Shown piece after piece: positions 24,448-35,929 of a stretch of 64,000 nucleotides of DNA. Within the stretch, counting starts at the first letter, position 1. Each line of letters opens with the position of its first letter. Both the position numbers and the translations under genes were made by a program. Source of the stretch: Chondrosia reniformis (Eukaryota; Porifera; Demospongiae; Chondrillida; Chondrillidae); contig OX359192.1 of the NCBI GenBank assembly GCA_947172415.1, positions 3,412,501 to 3,476,500 on the forward strand, given 5' to 3'. The notes under the pieces were generated by a model. It did no database searches, had not been told where the DNA came from, and saw only the letters and a program-made list of their open reading frames with translations.

Positions 24448-24941
24448 ATTGAAGTAAGGTTGCTGCTAGGCACATGAAGAAGAGACAACAGAGCCAGGGA
24501 AGTAGGGTGGATGGTAAACAAAAACTTTCTATTCCATATGTGAAAAGCCTCAGTGAAATGATCTCCAGAACATGCCGGAAGATGAACCTTGAAACCATCT
24601 TCACAAAGCAGAGATCACTGAGGAGTATCCTCTCTAGGCCTAAACAACCACAGCCTACCATGGATATTAAAGGTGTCGTTTACCAGATCCCCTGTTCTAG
24701 TTTCCCTGTAGTGTCCACTGGAGAAACAGGAAGAACTTTGGAAGTCAGGATGGCGGAGCACAAACGTTCTGTCAGGATGGGGTATGTGAACAATGGCTTA
24801 GCTGTTCACGCCCTAAAAACTGGCCTTCCAATTGAGTGGAACCAAGCCAGAGTGGTGGAGAGGGAAGAGAACTGGTACAGAAGAAGGATTAAAGAAGCCC
24901 TGAAGATCCAACAATGTCAGGTGAGAATGAACTTAGATCAA
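24448..24941 (+). mobile_element. Penelope-like element fragment, 5' and 3' incomplete
   Basis: C-terminal part of a Penelope-like retroelement polyprotein. The 5' side begins abruptly in satellite, as usual for these elements. The 3' side ends at 24941, where sequence identical to an unrelated DNA transposon begins. Only the region before and within the GIY-YIG endonuclease is present; there is no reverse transcriptase here. It is a different family from the element at 47462-48001. Confidence 0.75.
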
Positions 24942-24983
24942 TCGGCAATCGTGATAACGAGGAACTATCCAGTGAACAAATGA
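24474..24983 (+). pseudogene. GIY-YIG endonuclease domain of a Penelope-like element (fragment)
   Basis: A 169-codon open segment. Residues 1-60 fit the linker before the nuclease. From about residue 67, VVYQIPC...STGETGRTLEVRMAEHKRSV matches the GIY-YIG core (the GIY strand as VVY, then TGETGRTL, the catalytic-type R, and EHK). Next comes AVHALKTGLPIEWNQARVVE, and RRRIKEALKI is the late helix. In PLEs this nuclease nicks the target. The final residues (after MNLDQ) are encoded by transposon DNA, so the natural C-terminus is absent. Confidence 0.75.
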
Positions 24984-25936
24984 CTGAGGAATTCTGTATT
25001 TAAACTTGTTTGTGCCTTTGTCATGCACAGTTATAAGAACTGTATGGTAAGTTGAAATTGAATAATGTTTACCTAACACTATGTTATTTGAATAGAAAAT
25101 GTGCTTTCAAATGTGTTTATCATTTGAGCCAGAAGGTAATAAAGTAAATAATCCCTTTCAAGACTGTCACTGCCTAGTTGTATGTGAATCTCGAGGAGTC
25201 TTAATTGGTAAAAATGTCAAATGAAAGTTATTACTGGTTGTCTATATTAACCCCACTTTTCTGCTAAATTTCTTTCCCAAAAAGTCTAGTAAGTTAAAAT
25301 TAATATCTAAGTGTTTAAAATATTGCTGTGAATGGACACATACCAAGGCTAGGATCTATAGGATTCATTAAAAGACAACTATACTTCATTAGTTGTTGAA
25401 AGTGTTGTAAAATAGACTATGAAAATTCAAACCTTTATATCTCATCACACAGAGCAAAACTTACAAAAAAGGCTACTTAAAGATTTAGTATATTTCTTAA
25501 ATATTCTTATACTAAAAGTGTGTATCGATTAGGCTAACTTGAAAGGAGTGCCGATTAAAAGCCGTCAAGGTGCGGAAATATGGAAACACGCAATAACTTT
25601 CTTATAAAATGTCATATTATAAAAAGCTACTTAAGTTTTTGAGTGCATACAAGGGCTACCAGAAACCAGCGTTTTGGTCTTCTCTGTTTCTTCTTTAACA
25701 AGCAAGGATCACTTTTATCTTTAACTGCTGTCCTCCTTTTTCACGATTGTGCAATCGAACATTTTGCCATAACAACGAATGTCGCAATATTTCTTGCCGT
25801 TTCCATGGTTACATGAGAATAATTATTTTGGTGGCAAGTTTGAAAAAGACTCACTTTTCACATTAATCCCTTTTGTCACCCTATTTTGAACCAAACTTTA
25901 CACTTGAAAATTTTACATTTATGGTGAAATGCACTA
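24942..25936 (+). mobile_element. 3' part of a Tc1-like transposon deletion derivative
   Basis: It matches 31335-32345 in inverted orientation at high identity (about 95% in stretches I compared), from the GGCAATCGTGATAACGAGG word to the terminal inverted repeat TTTACATTTATGGTGAAATGCACTA ending at 25936, followed by TA. The 5' terminus and first 430 bp or so are missing and replaced by the Penelope-like fragment. No transposase remains. Confidence 0.85.
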
Positions 25937-28405
25937 TACATACAACTACTACATCCAACTACCAAATACAACTAGTACCTACAACTAGTAAATATAGCTA
26001 GTACTAGTCCATACAACTAGTACATAGAACGAGTACATAAAACTAGGACCTATAACTAGTACTCACACCTCCTACCTATAACTAGTACATAAATAAATAA
26101 CTAGTACATATAAATAGAGCATCCTTATAGTACATACAACTAATACATAAAAACTAGTACATACAACTAGTATATACATAAAATTAGTTCATTTAACTAA
26201 TACATTCAACTAGTATATACATACAACTAGTACACACAACTAGTATTTACAGTTAGTACGTACAATTAGTTCATACAACTAGTAACTGGTACATATAACT
26301 AGCACATGCAACTAGTACATACAACTAGTTCATAAAACTAGTACATACAACTAGTACACACAACTAGTTCATACAACTAGTAACTAGTACATATAACTAG
26401 TACATGCAACAAGTACATACAACTAGTACATTCAACTAGTTCATACAACTAGAACAAACAACTAGGACATATAACTAGTACATACACCTACTACATATAA
26501 CTAGTACATAAATATATAACTAATACATACAACTAGTATTTGCAATTAGTACGTACAACTACTTCATACAACTAGTAACTAATACATACAACTTGTTCAT
26601 AAAACCAGTTCATACAACTAGTACATGCAACTAGTTCATACAACTAGTACACACAACCAGTACATACAACTAGTATCTAGTACATACAACTGGTATATAC
26701 CTAGTACCTACTATAACAAGTACAAAAATGTACAACTAGTACATACAACTAACACTTACATATACAACTAGTTCATACAGCTACGGTACATACAACTAGT
26801 TCATACCATTTTACACACAACTAGTACATATAACCAATTCATACACATATAACTAGTACATATAACTAGTACATAAAACTAGTATATGCAACTAGTACAT
26901 AGAACTATTACATATAACTAGTATATACAACCAGTACATACAACTAGTATCTAGTACATATAACTGGTATATACCTAGTACCTACTATAACAAGTACAAA
27001 AATGTACAACTAGTAAATAGAACTAGCACTTACAACTAGTACATACAAGTAGTATATACAACTGCTATGCACAACTAGTACATACAACTAGAAACTGGTA
27101 CATACAACTAGTAAATAGAATGAGTACATAAACCTAGCATATACAACTACTAAAGAAACTTGAAACTGCTACACACAACTAGTACATATCTAGTACAAAC
27201 AAGTAGTATATACATACAAATAGCACATACAATTAGTACATACAACTAGTACATACAACTAGTAAATACAACTATGGTATATACAACTAGTTCATACAAC
27301 TACGGTACATACAACTAGTTCATACAACTTTACACACAACTAGTACATATAACCAATTCATACACATATAACTAGTACATATAACTAGTACATAAAACTA
27401 TTATATGCAACTAGTACATAGAACTATTACATATAACTAGTATATACAACTGGTACACTCCACTAGTTCATGCAACTATTCCATTTAACTAGTACATACA
27501 ACGAGAACATATAACTAGTATCTAGTATCTGCAACTAATACCTACAGAACCTACAACTAGTACATACAACTAGTACATTAAACTAGAACATGCAACTAGT
27601 ACATAGCTAGTACATAAAACTAGTACATACATACAACTAGTACACACAATATTGTAGATACAATTAGTACATACAACTACTACATACAACTACCACATAC
27701 AACTAGTACCTACAACTTGTAAATATAACTAGTACTAGTCCATACAACTAGTATTTGTAACTTGAACATATAACTAGTACACACATCTACTACATATAAC
27801 TAATACATAAAAATATAACTAGTACATATAAATAGTACATAAACATAGTACATACAGCTAATTCATACAACTACTACATACAACAAGTACATAGAACGAG
27901 TACATAAAACTAGGACCTATAACTAGTACACACACCTACTACATATAACTAGTACATAAATATATATTTAACTAATACATATAAATAGTGCATCCATATA
28001 GTACATACAACTAGAACATACAACTAGTACAGGGCTAGTACATACAACTAGTATAAACATACAACTAGTACACACAACTAGTATATACAATTAGTACATA
28101 CAACTAGTACATACAACCACCACATACAACAAGTACCTACACCTAGTAAATATAGCTAGTACTAGTCCATACAACTAGTACATACAACTAATACTTGCAA
28201 CTAGTACATATAACTAGTACACATTCTTACTACATATAACTAATACATATAAATATAACTAGTACATATAAATAGTGCATCCATATATTACATACAACTA
28301 GTATATTTTACTAGTAAATACAGCTAGTATATACATACAACTAGTACATACAACTAGTATTTACAATTAGTAAGTACAACTAGTTCATACAACTAGTAAC
28401 TAGTA
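25937..28405 (-). repeat. 13-bp minisatellite array, minus orientation
   Basis: It shows clear higher-order structure. A block with CTGGTATATACCTAGTACCT and CTATAACAAGTACAAAAATG occurs at about 26690 and 26960. A block with TTTACACACAACTAGTACAT and AACCAATTCATACACATATA occurs at about 26810 and 27328. The ACATAGAACGAGTACATAAA block occurs at about 26026 and 27891. No genes are seen. Confidence 0.95.
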
Positions 28406-29438
28406 CATTGGTACCTTTTGGCTGTTCCTGAGGGATAGCTTGCGTTATAGCGATCACCACCTAACAATTGCTAATTCGTATAGAATGTTCGTTTTTTAAT
28501 CGTTAGAGTGAATGTGTTATACAGCGTTGGTCCATACAGATTCTGCATTTTAAAGACTCCCCAGTAATTCCCAATTCACCCAATTCAAAACACTTACCTT
28601 TTGTTGGCAAATAAATAATAAGCAGCAACGCGAGCAAATCCACAATTGAAGGTCAAACTTCCACGTATTGCATTGGCTTTTCTTGGCATTTCTTTGAACG
28701 ATTTTAGGCGATTTTCACTTGAGAAATAAAGTAACACTTTAGCCAAAGCTGTAAATATATGCATATGTACGCCCAGCCAATGATCACCGACTATTGCTCT
28801 TCCAAAAGTACCGTTAACTATATTTGCGTTAGACAAAACACGATAGGTGTCAAATGACAACGAATTTATTTAACTGTATTTATGAATATCATTACAACTG
28901 CCGAAAATGTCTGCGAAGTGTTGTTGTGAGGAAAATCGTTTTGTGCTTAGTCTAGAAGAACAGTTGGACAACGCCGATAGTTTCATAGTTATCAGTAAGT
29001 GTTGCTATACAAAACTGTCCACCTCGGTATGGATTCCTTCTTCATTAGTCAAGTTATGGCCAAATTTGTGCTTGTTAATTACACTTAATAGTGACATTTT
29101 CTTTATTATCTCAAAAAGGAAGGCTGTATTAAAACCGAGGCTGACAGATTTTTAGTTTAACCTATAAGGATTCCAACGATGTACAGAAATTGGCTGTAGC
29201 TCTTCCAAGAACTAAGCACAAACATTATGAGTGTTGTAAACGGGTGCTAATTTGGCAGAGAATTTCAAAGAAAACATTTTTCGATGTCCTCCAGAATTTG
29301 TAAGACTATTATTTTAACCATAAAGACTTAAAATGTAAATTTTGAAAGGCATTAGTTATTCCTATGCTGAGAAATCAACTTGTAAAAGCGTTAACGGTTT
29401 AACGCAATTTAATGCGGAACACCCATACGGCGCCTGTG
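28406..29438 (-). mobile_element. TA-target TIR transposon, copy 2 (1033 bp)
   Basis: The left end CATTGGTACCTTTTGGCTG and the right end, read inward, CACAGGCGCCGTATGGGTG are flanked by TA on both sides. It is homologous to copy 1 (16412-17667), which lies in the opposite orientation: about 130 bp next to the GGTACC end align well (GGATAG.TGC.TTATAGCGAT and onward), as do the exon-like segments. Other interior parts have diverged or differ. No transposase-sized ORF is present. The open stretch on the plus strand (28907-29155) has no counterpart that I can see in copy 1. Confidence 0.85.
28598..28689 (-). pseudogene. Exon-like ORF in TIR transposon copy 2
   Basis: Reads MPRKANAIRGSLT, then FNCGFARVAAYYLFANKR, and runs directly into GTAAGT. 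It is the counterpart of 17186-17303. The same reading frame also stays open upstream to 28860, but the shared part starts at MP.K, so I take that Met as the start. The function is unknown. Confidence 0.5.
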
Positions 29439-30403
29439 TACATATAACTAGTACATGCAACTAGGACATACAGCTAGTACGTACAACAAGGTCATAAAAC
29501 TAGTACATACAACTAGTACATACAGCGAATGAATACAGCTAGTACATTTAACTAATACATACAACTAGTACATATATCTAGGACACAAACATATAACTAG
29601 TACATATAAATGGTACATACAACTTACAAACTACAAGTACATACAACTAGTATATACACACAGCTACTACAATAAACTAGTACATATTACTAGTAAAATA
29701 TAATTAGTACATCTAACTAGTACATATAACTAGTGCATATAACTAGTTCATGCAACTAATGACTAGAACATATAACTAGTACATACAAGTAGTACACACA
29801 ACTAGTACCCACAACTAGTACATATAACTAGTTCATACAACTAATAACTAGAACATATAACTAGTATATGCAACTTATACATACAACTAGTACATACAAC
29901 TAGAACATACAACTAGTTCATAAAATAGTACTAAAAACTAGTACATATAACTAGTATCTAGTACCACAACTAATACCTACCTAGTACCTAGTAAAACTAG
30001 TAAAAGAACATACAGCTAGTACATACAACTAGTACATACACATATAACTATCACCTATAAATAGTACATATACATAGTTCATACAACTAGTACATACAAC
30101 TAGTACATACAAACAGTAGTTACAACTACTACACACAACTAGTAGATACAACTAGTACATACAACTTGAAACTAGTACGTACAACTAGTACATACAATTA
30201 GTACATGCAACTACTAAATCCAACTACTACATACAACCCGTACCTACAACTAGTAAATATAACTATTACTACTACATACAACTAGTACATACAAGTAATA
30301 CATACAATTAGCACATACGATTAGGACATACAACTAGTACATACAACTAGTTCGTTAAAGTAATACTAACAGCTAGTACACACAACGAGTACCTACATTG
30401 TAC
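29439..30403 (-). repeat. 13-bp minisatellite array, minus orientation
   Basis: Ordinary array, ending at the 8-bp target duplication CATTGTAC (30396-30403) of the LINE that follows. Confidence 0.95.
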
Positions 30404-30853
30404 TTTAGAAACAAAAGCCTTAACGGAGAGCCTTGTTACTTCTTGCATTTGTTTACTAAGGCAAGGAGTATCTGGCTTGGACAACCCTCAGTCAGTTATG
30501 TTTTCCTTTCTTTGGGTTTTTAGCCAGAAGCCTCGGCTTCTCCTCCTTCCGGCAGCAGCAGACAGGTGCACGTCGGGCCAAAATTGACCGTCATAATAGG
30601 AGGGAGTACCTCCATACACCAATCCACCACTGATTTCCAGAGTCAACAGGCAAGGACTGGGACAGGACTACTTATTGTCCAGGCCCCAATCCCTCAACAG
30701 ATAGATGTCGCCTCAATATCCTGCCAGCCGAACAGAGAACAGTTCTCTGCATGGCTCTCATCACTTCTACCACACATTTTGACAGCTTTGGAATTCCCCT
30801 AAGGTCTTCCAGGAGCATATCAACTGTCCCCAAAGCACCAATTATCGTTGGGA

Positions 30854-31332
30854 CTACCTTAATTCGTAGCCCCTAAATTGTTTCCTCATATCAGCCGCCA
30901 ACTTCTGGTACTTTTGGAACTTCTCTTGCCATCTTCCAATAATATTGCTGTCAGTAGGAACTGACATCTCAATAATGTAGATGGACTTACATAACCGATC
31001 CTCAACCACTAAGTCTGGCCTTCTTTCTGTCATTTCTTCATCTGTAGGGATGCTAGGATCCCACAAGATTTTCACAGACCTATTCTCATAGATTGGTTTT
31101 GCTTCTAGTTTGTACCAGGGCTCTTCCTGCTTGAATCCATATTCTTTCAACAATTTCCACGGCACTCTCAGTATTGCCCTGTCATGCCTCTCTTTGTAGA
31201 GAGAAAATCCCTTGGGCTCACACATGTTTAGTATGTGTTTGACCGTTTCCATAGCCTTGCCACATTCTCTGCACATTAGGAGGCTAGAATTCCTCAGAAT
31301 CCTATTTTGGTACCACCTAGTGTGCAGCACAT
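30854..31332 (-). pseudogene. R2-like LINE zinc finger and restriction-like endonuclease
   Basis: The LINE reading resumes after the nested element as NVLHTRWYQNRILRN. It holds a CX2CX8HX4C finger (CRECGKAMETVKHILNMC) and an endonuclease with ERRPDLVV, then IIEMSVPTDSNI (PD...E core) and KYQKLAADMRKQF. This is the order found in R2/R4/NeSL-type LINEs, where the nuclease cuts the target. A one-base frameshift near 30858 separates it from the final LRIKVVPTIIGALGT block. Transposon sequence supplies the apparent Met of the open frame, so that Met is not native. Confidence 0.85.
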
Positions 31333-31334
31333 TA

Positions 31335-32780
31335 TAGTGCATTTCACCATAAATGTAAAATTTCCAACTGTATAGTGGGGTTCAAAATAGGGCGACAAAA
31401 GTGATTAATGTGAAAAGTGAGTCTTTTTCAAACTTGCCACCAAAATAATTATGCTCATGTAACCATGGAAATGGCAAGAAAAATGGCGACATTCGTTGCT
31501 ATGGCAAAATTTCGATTGCGCAATCGTGAAGATGAAGAACAGCAGTTAAAGATAAAAGTGATAGTGCTTGTTGAAGAAGAAACAGAGAAGCCCAAAGCGC
31601 TGGCTTCTGGTAGCCCTTGTAAGCACTCAAAAACCTAAGTAGCGTTTTTTGAATATGACATTTTATAAGAAGGTTATTGCGTGTTTCCATATTTCCGTAC
31701 CTTGACAGCTTTTAATTGGTACTCCTTTCAAGTTAGTCTAATCGATACAGACTTTTAGTATAAGAATATTTAAGAAATATACTAAATCTTTAAGTAGCCT
31801 TTTTGTGAGTTTCGCTCTGTGTAATGAGATATAAAGGTTTGAATTTTCATAGTCTATTTTACAACACTTTCAACAACTAATGAAGTATAGTTGTCTTTTA
31901 AAGAATCCTATATATTCTAGCCTTCATATGTGTCCATTCACAGCAATATTTTAAACACTGAGATATTAATTTTAACTTACTAGACTTTTTGGGAAAGAAA
32001 TTTAGCAGAAAAGTGGGGTTAATATAGACAACCAGTAATAACTTTCATTTGACATTTTTTACCAATTAAGACTCCTCGAGATTCCCATACAACTAGGCAG
32101 TGACAGTCTTTAAAGGCAGTATTTACTTTATTACCTTCTGGCTCAAATGATAAACACATTTGAAAGCACATTTTTCTAATCCAATAATAAGGTGTTATAA
32201 ACATTATTTAATTTCTACTTACCATACAGTTCTTATAACTGTGCATGACAAAGGCACAAACAAGTTCAAATACAGAAAATGATTAACTAAAGTGTACAGT
32301 GTGCAGATATTTCACTGGAAAGTTCCTCGTTATCACGATTGCCGACTTCGGCCGAATCTGGGTCGATTTCTGACATGATTTCCTACTTTAAAAGCTTTTT
32401 AGTCTTTAAATCGCCTTAGCTATTATAGCTTGACCTTCGAATAAAGTGTTGTCAACATAATAAGCGTATACACTTCTAAAAAGCTTAAAAGTGTAAATGT
32501 TTATTTGTTTATTTTTAGACATCCATTTTTTGATAATGGTTATACGCAGGAACGTTGCGTTGTAACTCGATTTCACCTAATTAATTATGCAAACATGACT
32601 GAATGAAGCCATTTGATTGGCTGAAATAAGTACCCTCTTTCAATAACGCCTATCTTTTAAACGATAGCTGCTATCGCAAACCTGAAAGAAGGTACAGATT
32701 CCCTAGTCTTCCCTCTTTCATTTGATACCAAATTTGAAAATACACTGAGGATAATTTTACATTTATAGTGAAATGCACTA
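31335..32780 (-). mobile_element. Nested deletion derivative of the Tc1-like transposon (1446 bp)
   Basis: The terminal inverted repeats are TAGTGCATTTCACCATAAAT at 31335 and its near mirror ending 32780, flanked by TA (31333-31334 and 32781-32782). It sits inside the R2-like LINE. The 5' end is on the right: an ATG at 32374-32376 begins MSEIDPDSAE, the same start as the full-length transposase gene at 37665 (MSEIDRKTAT), at a similar distance from the TIR (404 against 432 bp). Most of the transposase has been lost and a 3' part of about 900 bp remains. It depends on a full-length relative to move. Confidence 0.85.
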
Positions 32781-32798
32781 TATCTTTGGCTGCAAGAA

Positions 32799-33196
32799 TC
32801 AGAGCTTCAATTTGAGGTCTGAGTCTCCCTTCAGAAGCCACACATAAGACTCCCTATTTGGAACTTGTCTGTGGTATGAGCCCTGGTGAGACTTTTTGGC
32901 CAGTCTGAGCCTTCCAGAGCCATGTGCCACTCTCCTCCATTCTCTTACACTATTTGTAAGGGATCTGTCTTTAGCCACATTTCCTGTTCTAGTTCTCTTC
33001 CGTGGCTTTCCAGTATCAATCTGGCTTCTTTCAAGACAGTCCTCCTCTGCTTTGAGCACTCCAGCCAGCCAGCCCTATCGTGATCCAAAGGAAAACTACA
33101 GAGCCCTCTACCACCTTGAGAGCAAGGCAAGTTCACTCTCTCAATGGCAGAGTTATAGTGATGACACTGGTACTTTCTCATGATCTTTCTCACCAT
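32799..33196 (-). pseudogene. R2-like LINE thumb / linker remnant
   Basis: Two overlapping frames together cover the post-RT region: one begins MVRKIMRKYQCHHYNSAIER and contains LPCSQGGRGLCSF, the usual LP...GGRGL block after the RT, and the other ends GSYHRQVPNRESYVWLLKGD. The frame switch lies within about 32945-33059. The reading LILAAKD is then cut by the nested transposon at 32781. Confidence 0.65.
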
Positions 33197-33407
33197 TCGG
33201 TCCAGCTTGGGAAGCTCATGTTGAGTTCACCTCAAACTGGGTAAGAGTATCTCAATAGAGAGGCACACAACATGTTAGAGGCTTCTGCAGTATTCTTACC
33301 ATTGAGGTGAGAACTCCACACTTTGTGGAGTCTCCTCCTCAATTCATTGATCAAGCAAGCTTTGACCTTGAAAGTTATTCTAGCTCTAGGTACTTATACG
33401 TAGTACC

Positions 33408-34112
33408 CTACTCAAGGCTCCTTATGGATTCTTCACGGCATGCAGGGTTGTCTGGGCCAGCCAGAACCTTCCCCTTTTGCATGTGAGCTGTTCCACAATT
33501 TCTCACTCCAAACCTCATGCCAATGGCATTTGAGGTTTTCTTCACACATTCCATGGCTTCCCAGAGTTTATCAGGCCCTCCAGCATATATCTTAAGGTCA
33601 TCCATGTACAACAAATGTGACATGGTGTTCCTTTCCCCATCATGCCAAAGAGTATATCCCTTGGTTCTGTTAAGAACTTGGGAAATGGGAGCTATGGCCA
33701 GATAAAAGAGGAATGGCGATAAGGAGTCACCTTGGAAGAGTCCCCTGTTATATTTAACAGGGGTGCTCCTAACCACCTTCCCAACAGTCCTCAACTCAAG
33801 CACAGTAGCCCAGTGTTTGGAGAAGAGCTCTATAGACCTCCGGATCCAACCTGGGCACTTGATGGTTTTTAGCACCTTCATCACCCACTTGTGAGGGACT
33901 CTGTCATATGCCTTCTCACAATCGATCCATGCCACACTAAGTGGCTTGCCCATAATTTTGGCATCTAGACCGATTGTTTGATCCAGCAGTAGACAGTCCA
34001 CACAGCCCCACCTCCCTTTTCTCATGGCCCTTTGGGCCCTAAGCAAAAGATCATTAGTGTAGGTGTAAGTGAGTAGTTCTGATGCAATGTATGCTGTGAC
34101 AGCCTTGTGCAT
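33408..34112 (-). pseudogene. R2-like LINE reverse transcriptase palm
   Basis: A 234-codon open segment with motif A SVAWIDCEKAYDRVPHKWV, motif B RGLFQGDSLSPFLFYLAIAP and motif C HLLYMDDLKIYAG. All catalytic aspartates are visible (WIDCEKAYD and YMDD). Downstream of the segment the reading is interrupted by stops before KYLELE, the usual YKYLG position. In life this domain primes DNA synthesis from the nick made by the C-terminal endonuclease. Confidence 0.85.
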
Positions 34113-34158
34113 TGTGTTGAGGCATGCAATAGGTCCGTAGTTGGCCTCACCTTTTGGG

Positions 34159-34779
34159 TCACCCTTTTTTGGGGATGAGTAGAGTGCAACCCTTTGTAAG
34201 CCGGTCTGGGACTGACAAATCTCCGCTCACCACCCTCCGTAGTACATCTGCCAAGGTAGACTGTGCAGAGGGGAGTGCTTCCCACCAAAAAGTGTGGATG
34301 CCATCTGGCCTAGGGGCTGACCAGCTTTTTGCCTTTTTCAAGGCTTTCCTCAGTTTGGTCTCATCAATGCTATCGGGACCTTCAGAGGAGGTTCTACCCA
34401 CCCTCTTTTTGGTTTCCTTAAGCCATTTTTTCACCCCTGGGTCGTCTTTGTTGACCTTACCAACAGTACCTACAATCTTTGTCCAAATGTCTCTTACTAC
34501 ATCAATTGAGGGAGCTTCATTGGAGGTTGGAACATTAGCATTCATCCAGAATTTCCTTTGGGTATTCCAAAGGTGGTTTTGTTCCTGGAATTTCCTGCTT
34601 TCAGCTGATTTTTTCTCTTGTAGGGTCCAGACCCTGAGTTTCCCCTGTGTCTGTTCCCGAGCTCTGATCAGCACATTCAGGTTTAATGAATGGAACTCCC
34701 TCCTAAGCTTTCTTCGGAGTACTTTCTGGAGCTTGGTCATAGGATTATTATTCTGTTGACGCGTTATTTCCACATCCAA
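34159..34779 (-). pseudogene. R2-like LINE N-terminal region and RT fingers
   Basis: A 206-codon open segment rich in K/R and Q (KLQKVLRRKLRREFHSLN), then a linker with DDPGVKKWLKETKKRV, and the RT start: SWSAPRPDGIHTFWWEALPS (fingers motif, the usual APGPDG as APRPDG) and LTKGCTLLIPKKG. The frame is lost in the AAAAAAGGG run near 34170. The reading DPKGEANYGPIACLNTMHKA continues in the frame of the next segment. Confidence 0.8.
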
Positions 34780-35324
34780 CCAGGCAAGCAGTCTCTTAAC
34801 CTAAGGCCTTTGGCCTTCTTGTCACTTATGTGACCTTCCTGTCTCTTACTGTCCCTTCTGATTGTCTGATTTCCTTCCCTGGTGGCATGGCTGCGATTTG
34901 TAGGTTGTTTTCCTCTCACAGCCATAGCAACAGAGGAGACCAGGCAGTTCAGGTGCCAGGCCGACCTAGGGCCTTCCAGCCACTCTTTCTCCTCCCAACT
35001 ATTGGCCTCCTGAAGCAGTGCCGTATCAACATGGTTGAACCGCACTACCCCACAGGGTTTTCTATCAGCAAAATCTCCAATCATGAGTGGGAGTTTCAAC
35101 AGGGCCTATAAACAGCTTATGATTTTGTTCAGTCCCAGCCTGAACTTGGTGAAGATCTTCCTTTCCCTGGGCTCTCACACCTTTCTCCACAGTCCGACTT
35201 AGGGTGGCTACACCACGCGCATCAGGTTCCACAAGGCTTAGTCTCAAGAGACCTTGACCTCTTCGGATTCTACTAACTCTTGTAGTTAGCTCTACCTCTG
35301 TGGTTTAATGGTCTGGTATTGCAG

Positions 35325-35655
35325 CATTGTACCTACTATAACTAGTACAAGAACATACAACTAGTCAATACAGCTAGCACATACAACTTGTGCTGGCAAC
35401 GAGTACTACAACTGGTACATACAACTAGTACATATAACTAGTACACACAACTACTACATATAACCGGTACATACACATATAACAAGTATATATAAATAGT
35501 ACATACAAAAAGTACATACAACTAGTACATACAACTAGTTCATAGAACGAGTACATAATACTAGAACATACAAATTGTATATACAATGAGTACATAGCTA
35601 CTACATACAACTAGTATATACAGACAACTAGTTCTTACAACTGGTACATAACTTG
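35325..35655 (-). repeat. 13-bp minisatellite, minus orientation
   Basis: Short array beginning with the LINE's target duplication and containing the ACTAGTTCATAGAACGAGTA word seen near 15108 and 18108. This is the last minus-oriented satellite before the flip. Confidence 0.9.
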
Positions 35656-35929
35656 TACAATTAAAAAATGGCGTTACTTTCAAAAGTAACACGCTTCGAA
35701 ATCTAGGGTAGCCTATTCCCTAGTTTGGAAAAATTCATGACGATTTAGTATTTGTATGCATCTGCGTAAGTTCATCGAAACATGCTTTGGCGTTTAGAAA
35801 AGCATGCAAAAACGACTGCAAACACACGAATGCAACCGAAAATCTCAACGTTGTTGATTTATGAGGCGTTAATTGATAATACATTGAATAGGGCGGCCAT
35901 GTTTTTTTCGGCCATCCCTACTTATAACT
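35656..35929. other. Non-satellite insert at a satellite orientation switch
   Basis: About 274 bp of unique sequence with no ORF of note. It begins ATTAAAAAATGGCG and ends near GGCCATCCCTACTTA. An 8-bp stem (GTTACTTT / AAAGTAAC) with a 2-base loop lies near 35673-35690. Satellite is minus-oriented to its left and plus-oriented to its right. A similar AAAAAATGGCG word opens the interior of the insert at 36711-37057, and AAAAAATGGCCG occurs in the palindrome insert, so the three may be distant members of one small-element group. No TIR is proven. Confidence 0.6.

Larger units (their letters stand above)
30404..35324 (-). mobile_element. Decayed R2-like (RLE) LINE with a nested transposon
   Basis: Non-LTR retrotransposon read on the minus strand (5' end at 35324, 3' end at 30404), flanked by the 8-bp duplication CATTGTAC (30396-30403 and 35325-35332). 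Without the 1.45 kb nested transposon it is about 3.5 kb, short for this group, so it is 5'-truncated. Order: N-terminal basic region, RT, C2HC finger, restriction-like endonuclease, then a conserved C-terminal block (VVPTIIGALGT... ARILRRHLS) at 30700-30860, and a 3' UTR. It has several stops and frameshifts, including one in an A6G3 run near 34170 and stops after the RT near 33360-33405. The HLLYMDDLKIYA active site is typical of RLE LINEs known from corals and other invertebrates. Confidence 0.85.

Noticed and set aside
28907-29155. 82-codon ORF in TIR copy 2 as a gene
   Set aside because: No counterpart is seen in copy 1 and no domain is recognised; it is probably a chance frame.
30566-30802. 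78-codon plus-strand ORF in the LINE tail
   Set aside because: The opposite strand carries the conserved LINE C-terminal block, so this is a shadow.
31417-31638. 73-codon ORF inside the nested transposon
   Set aside because: It lies antisense to the element's 3' noncoding region, has a simple K/E-rich composition and is not conserved as a frame in the sister copy at 24942-25936.
35425-35610. Tyr/Cys-rich 61-codon ORF in satellite
   Set aside because: Pure translation of 13-bp satellite units; repeats of this kind give chance frames.
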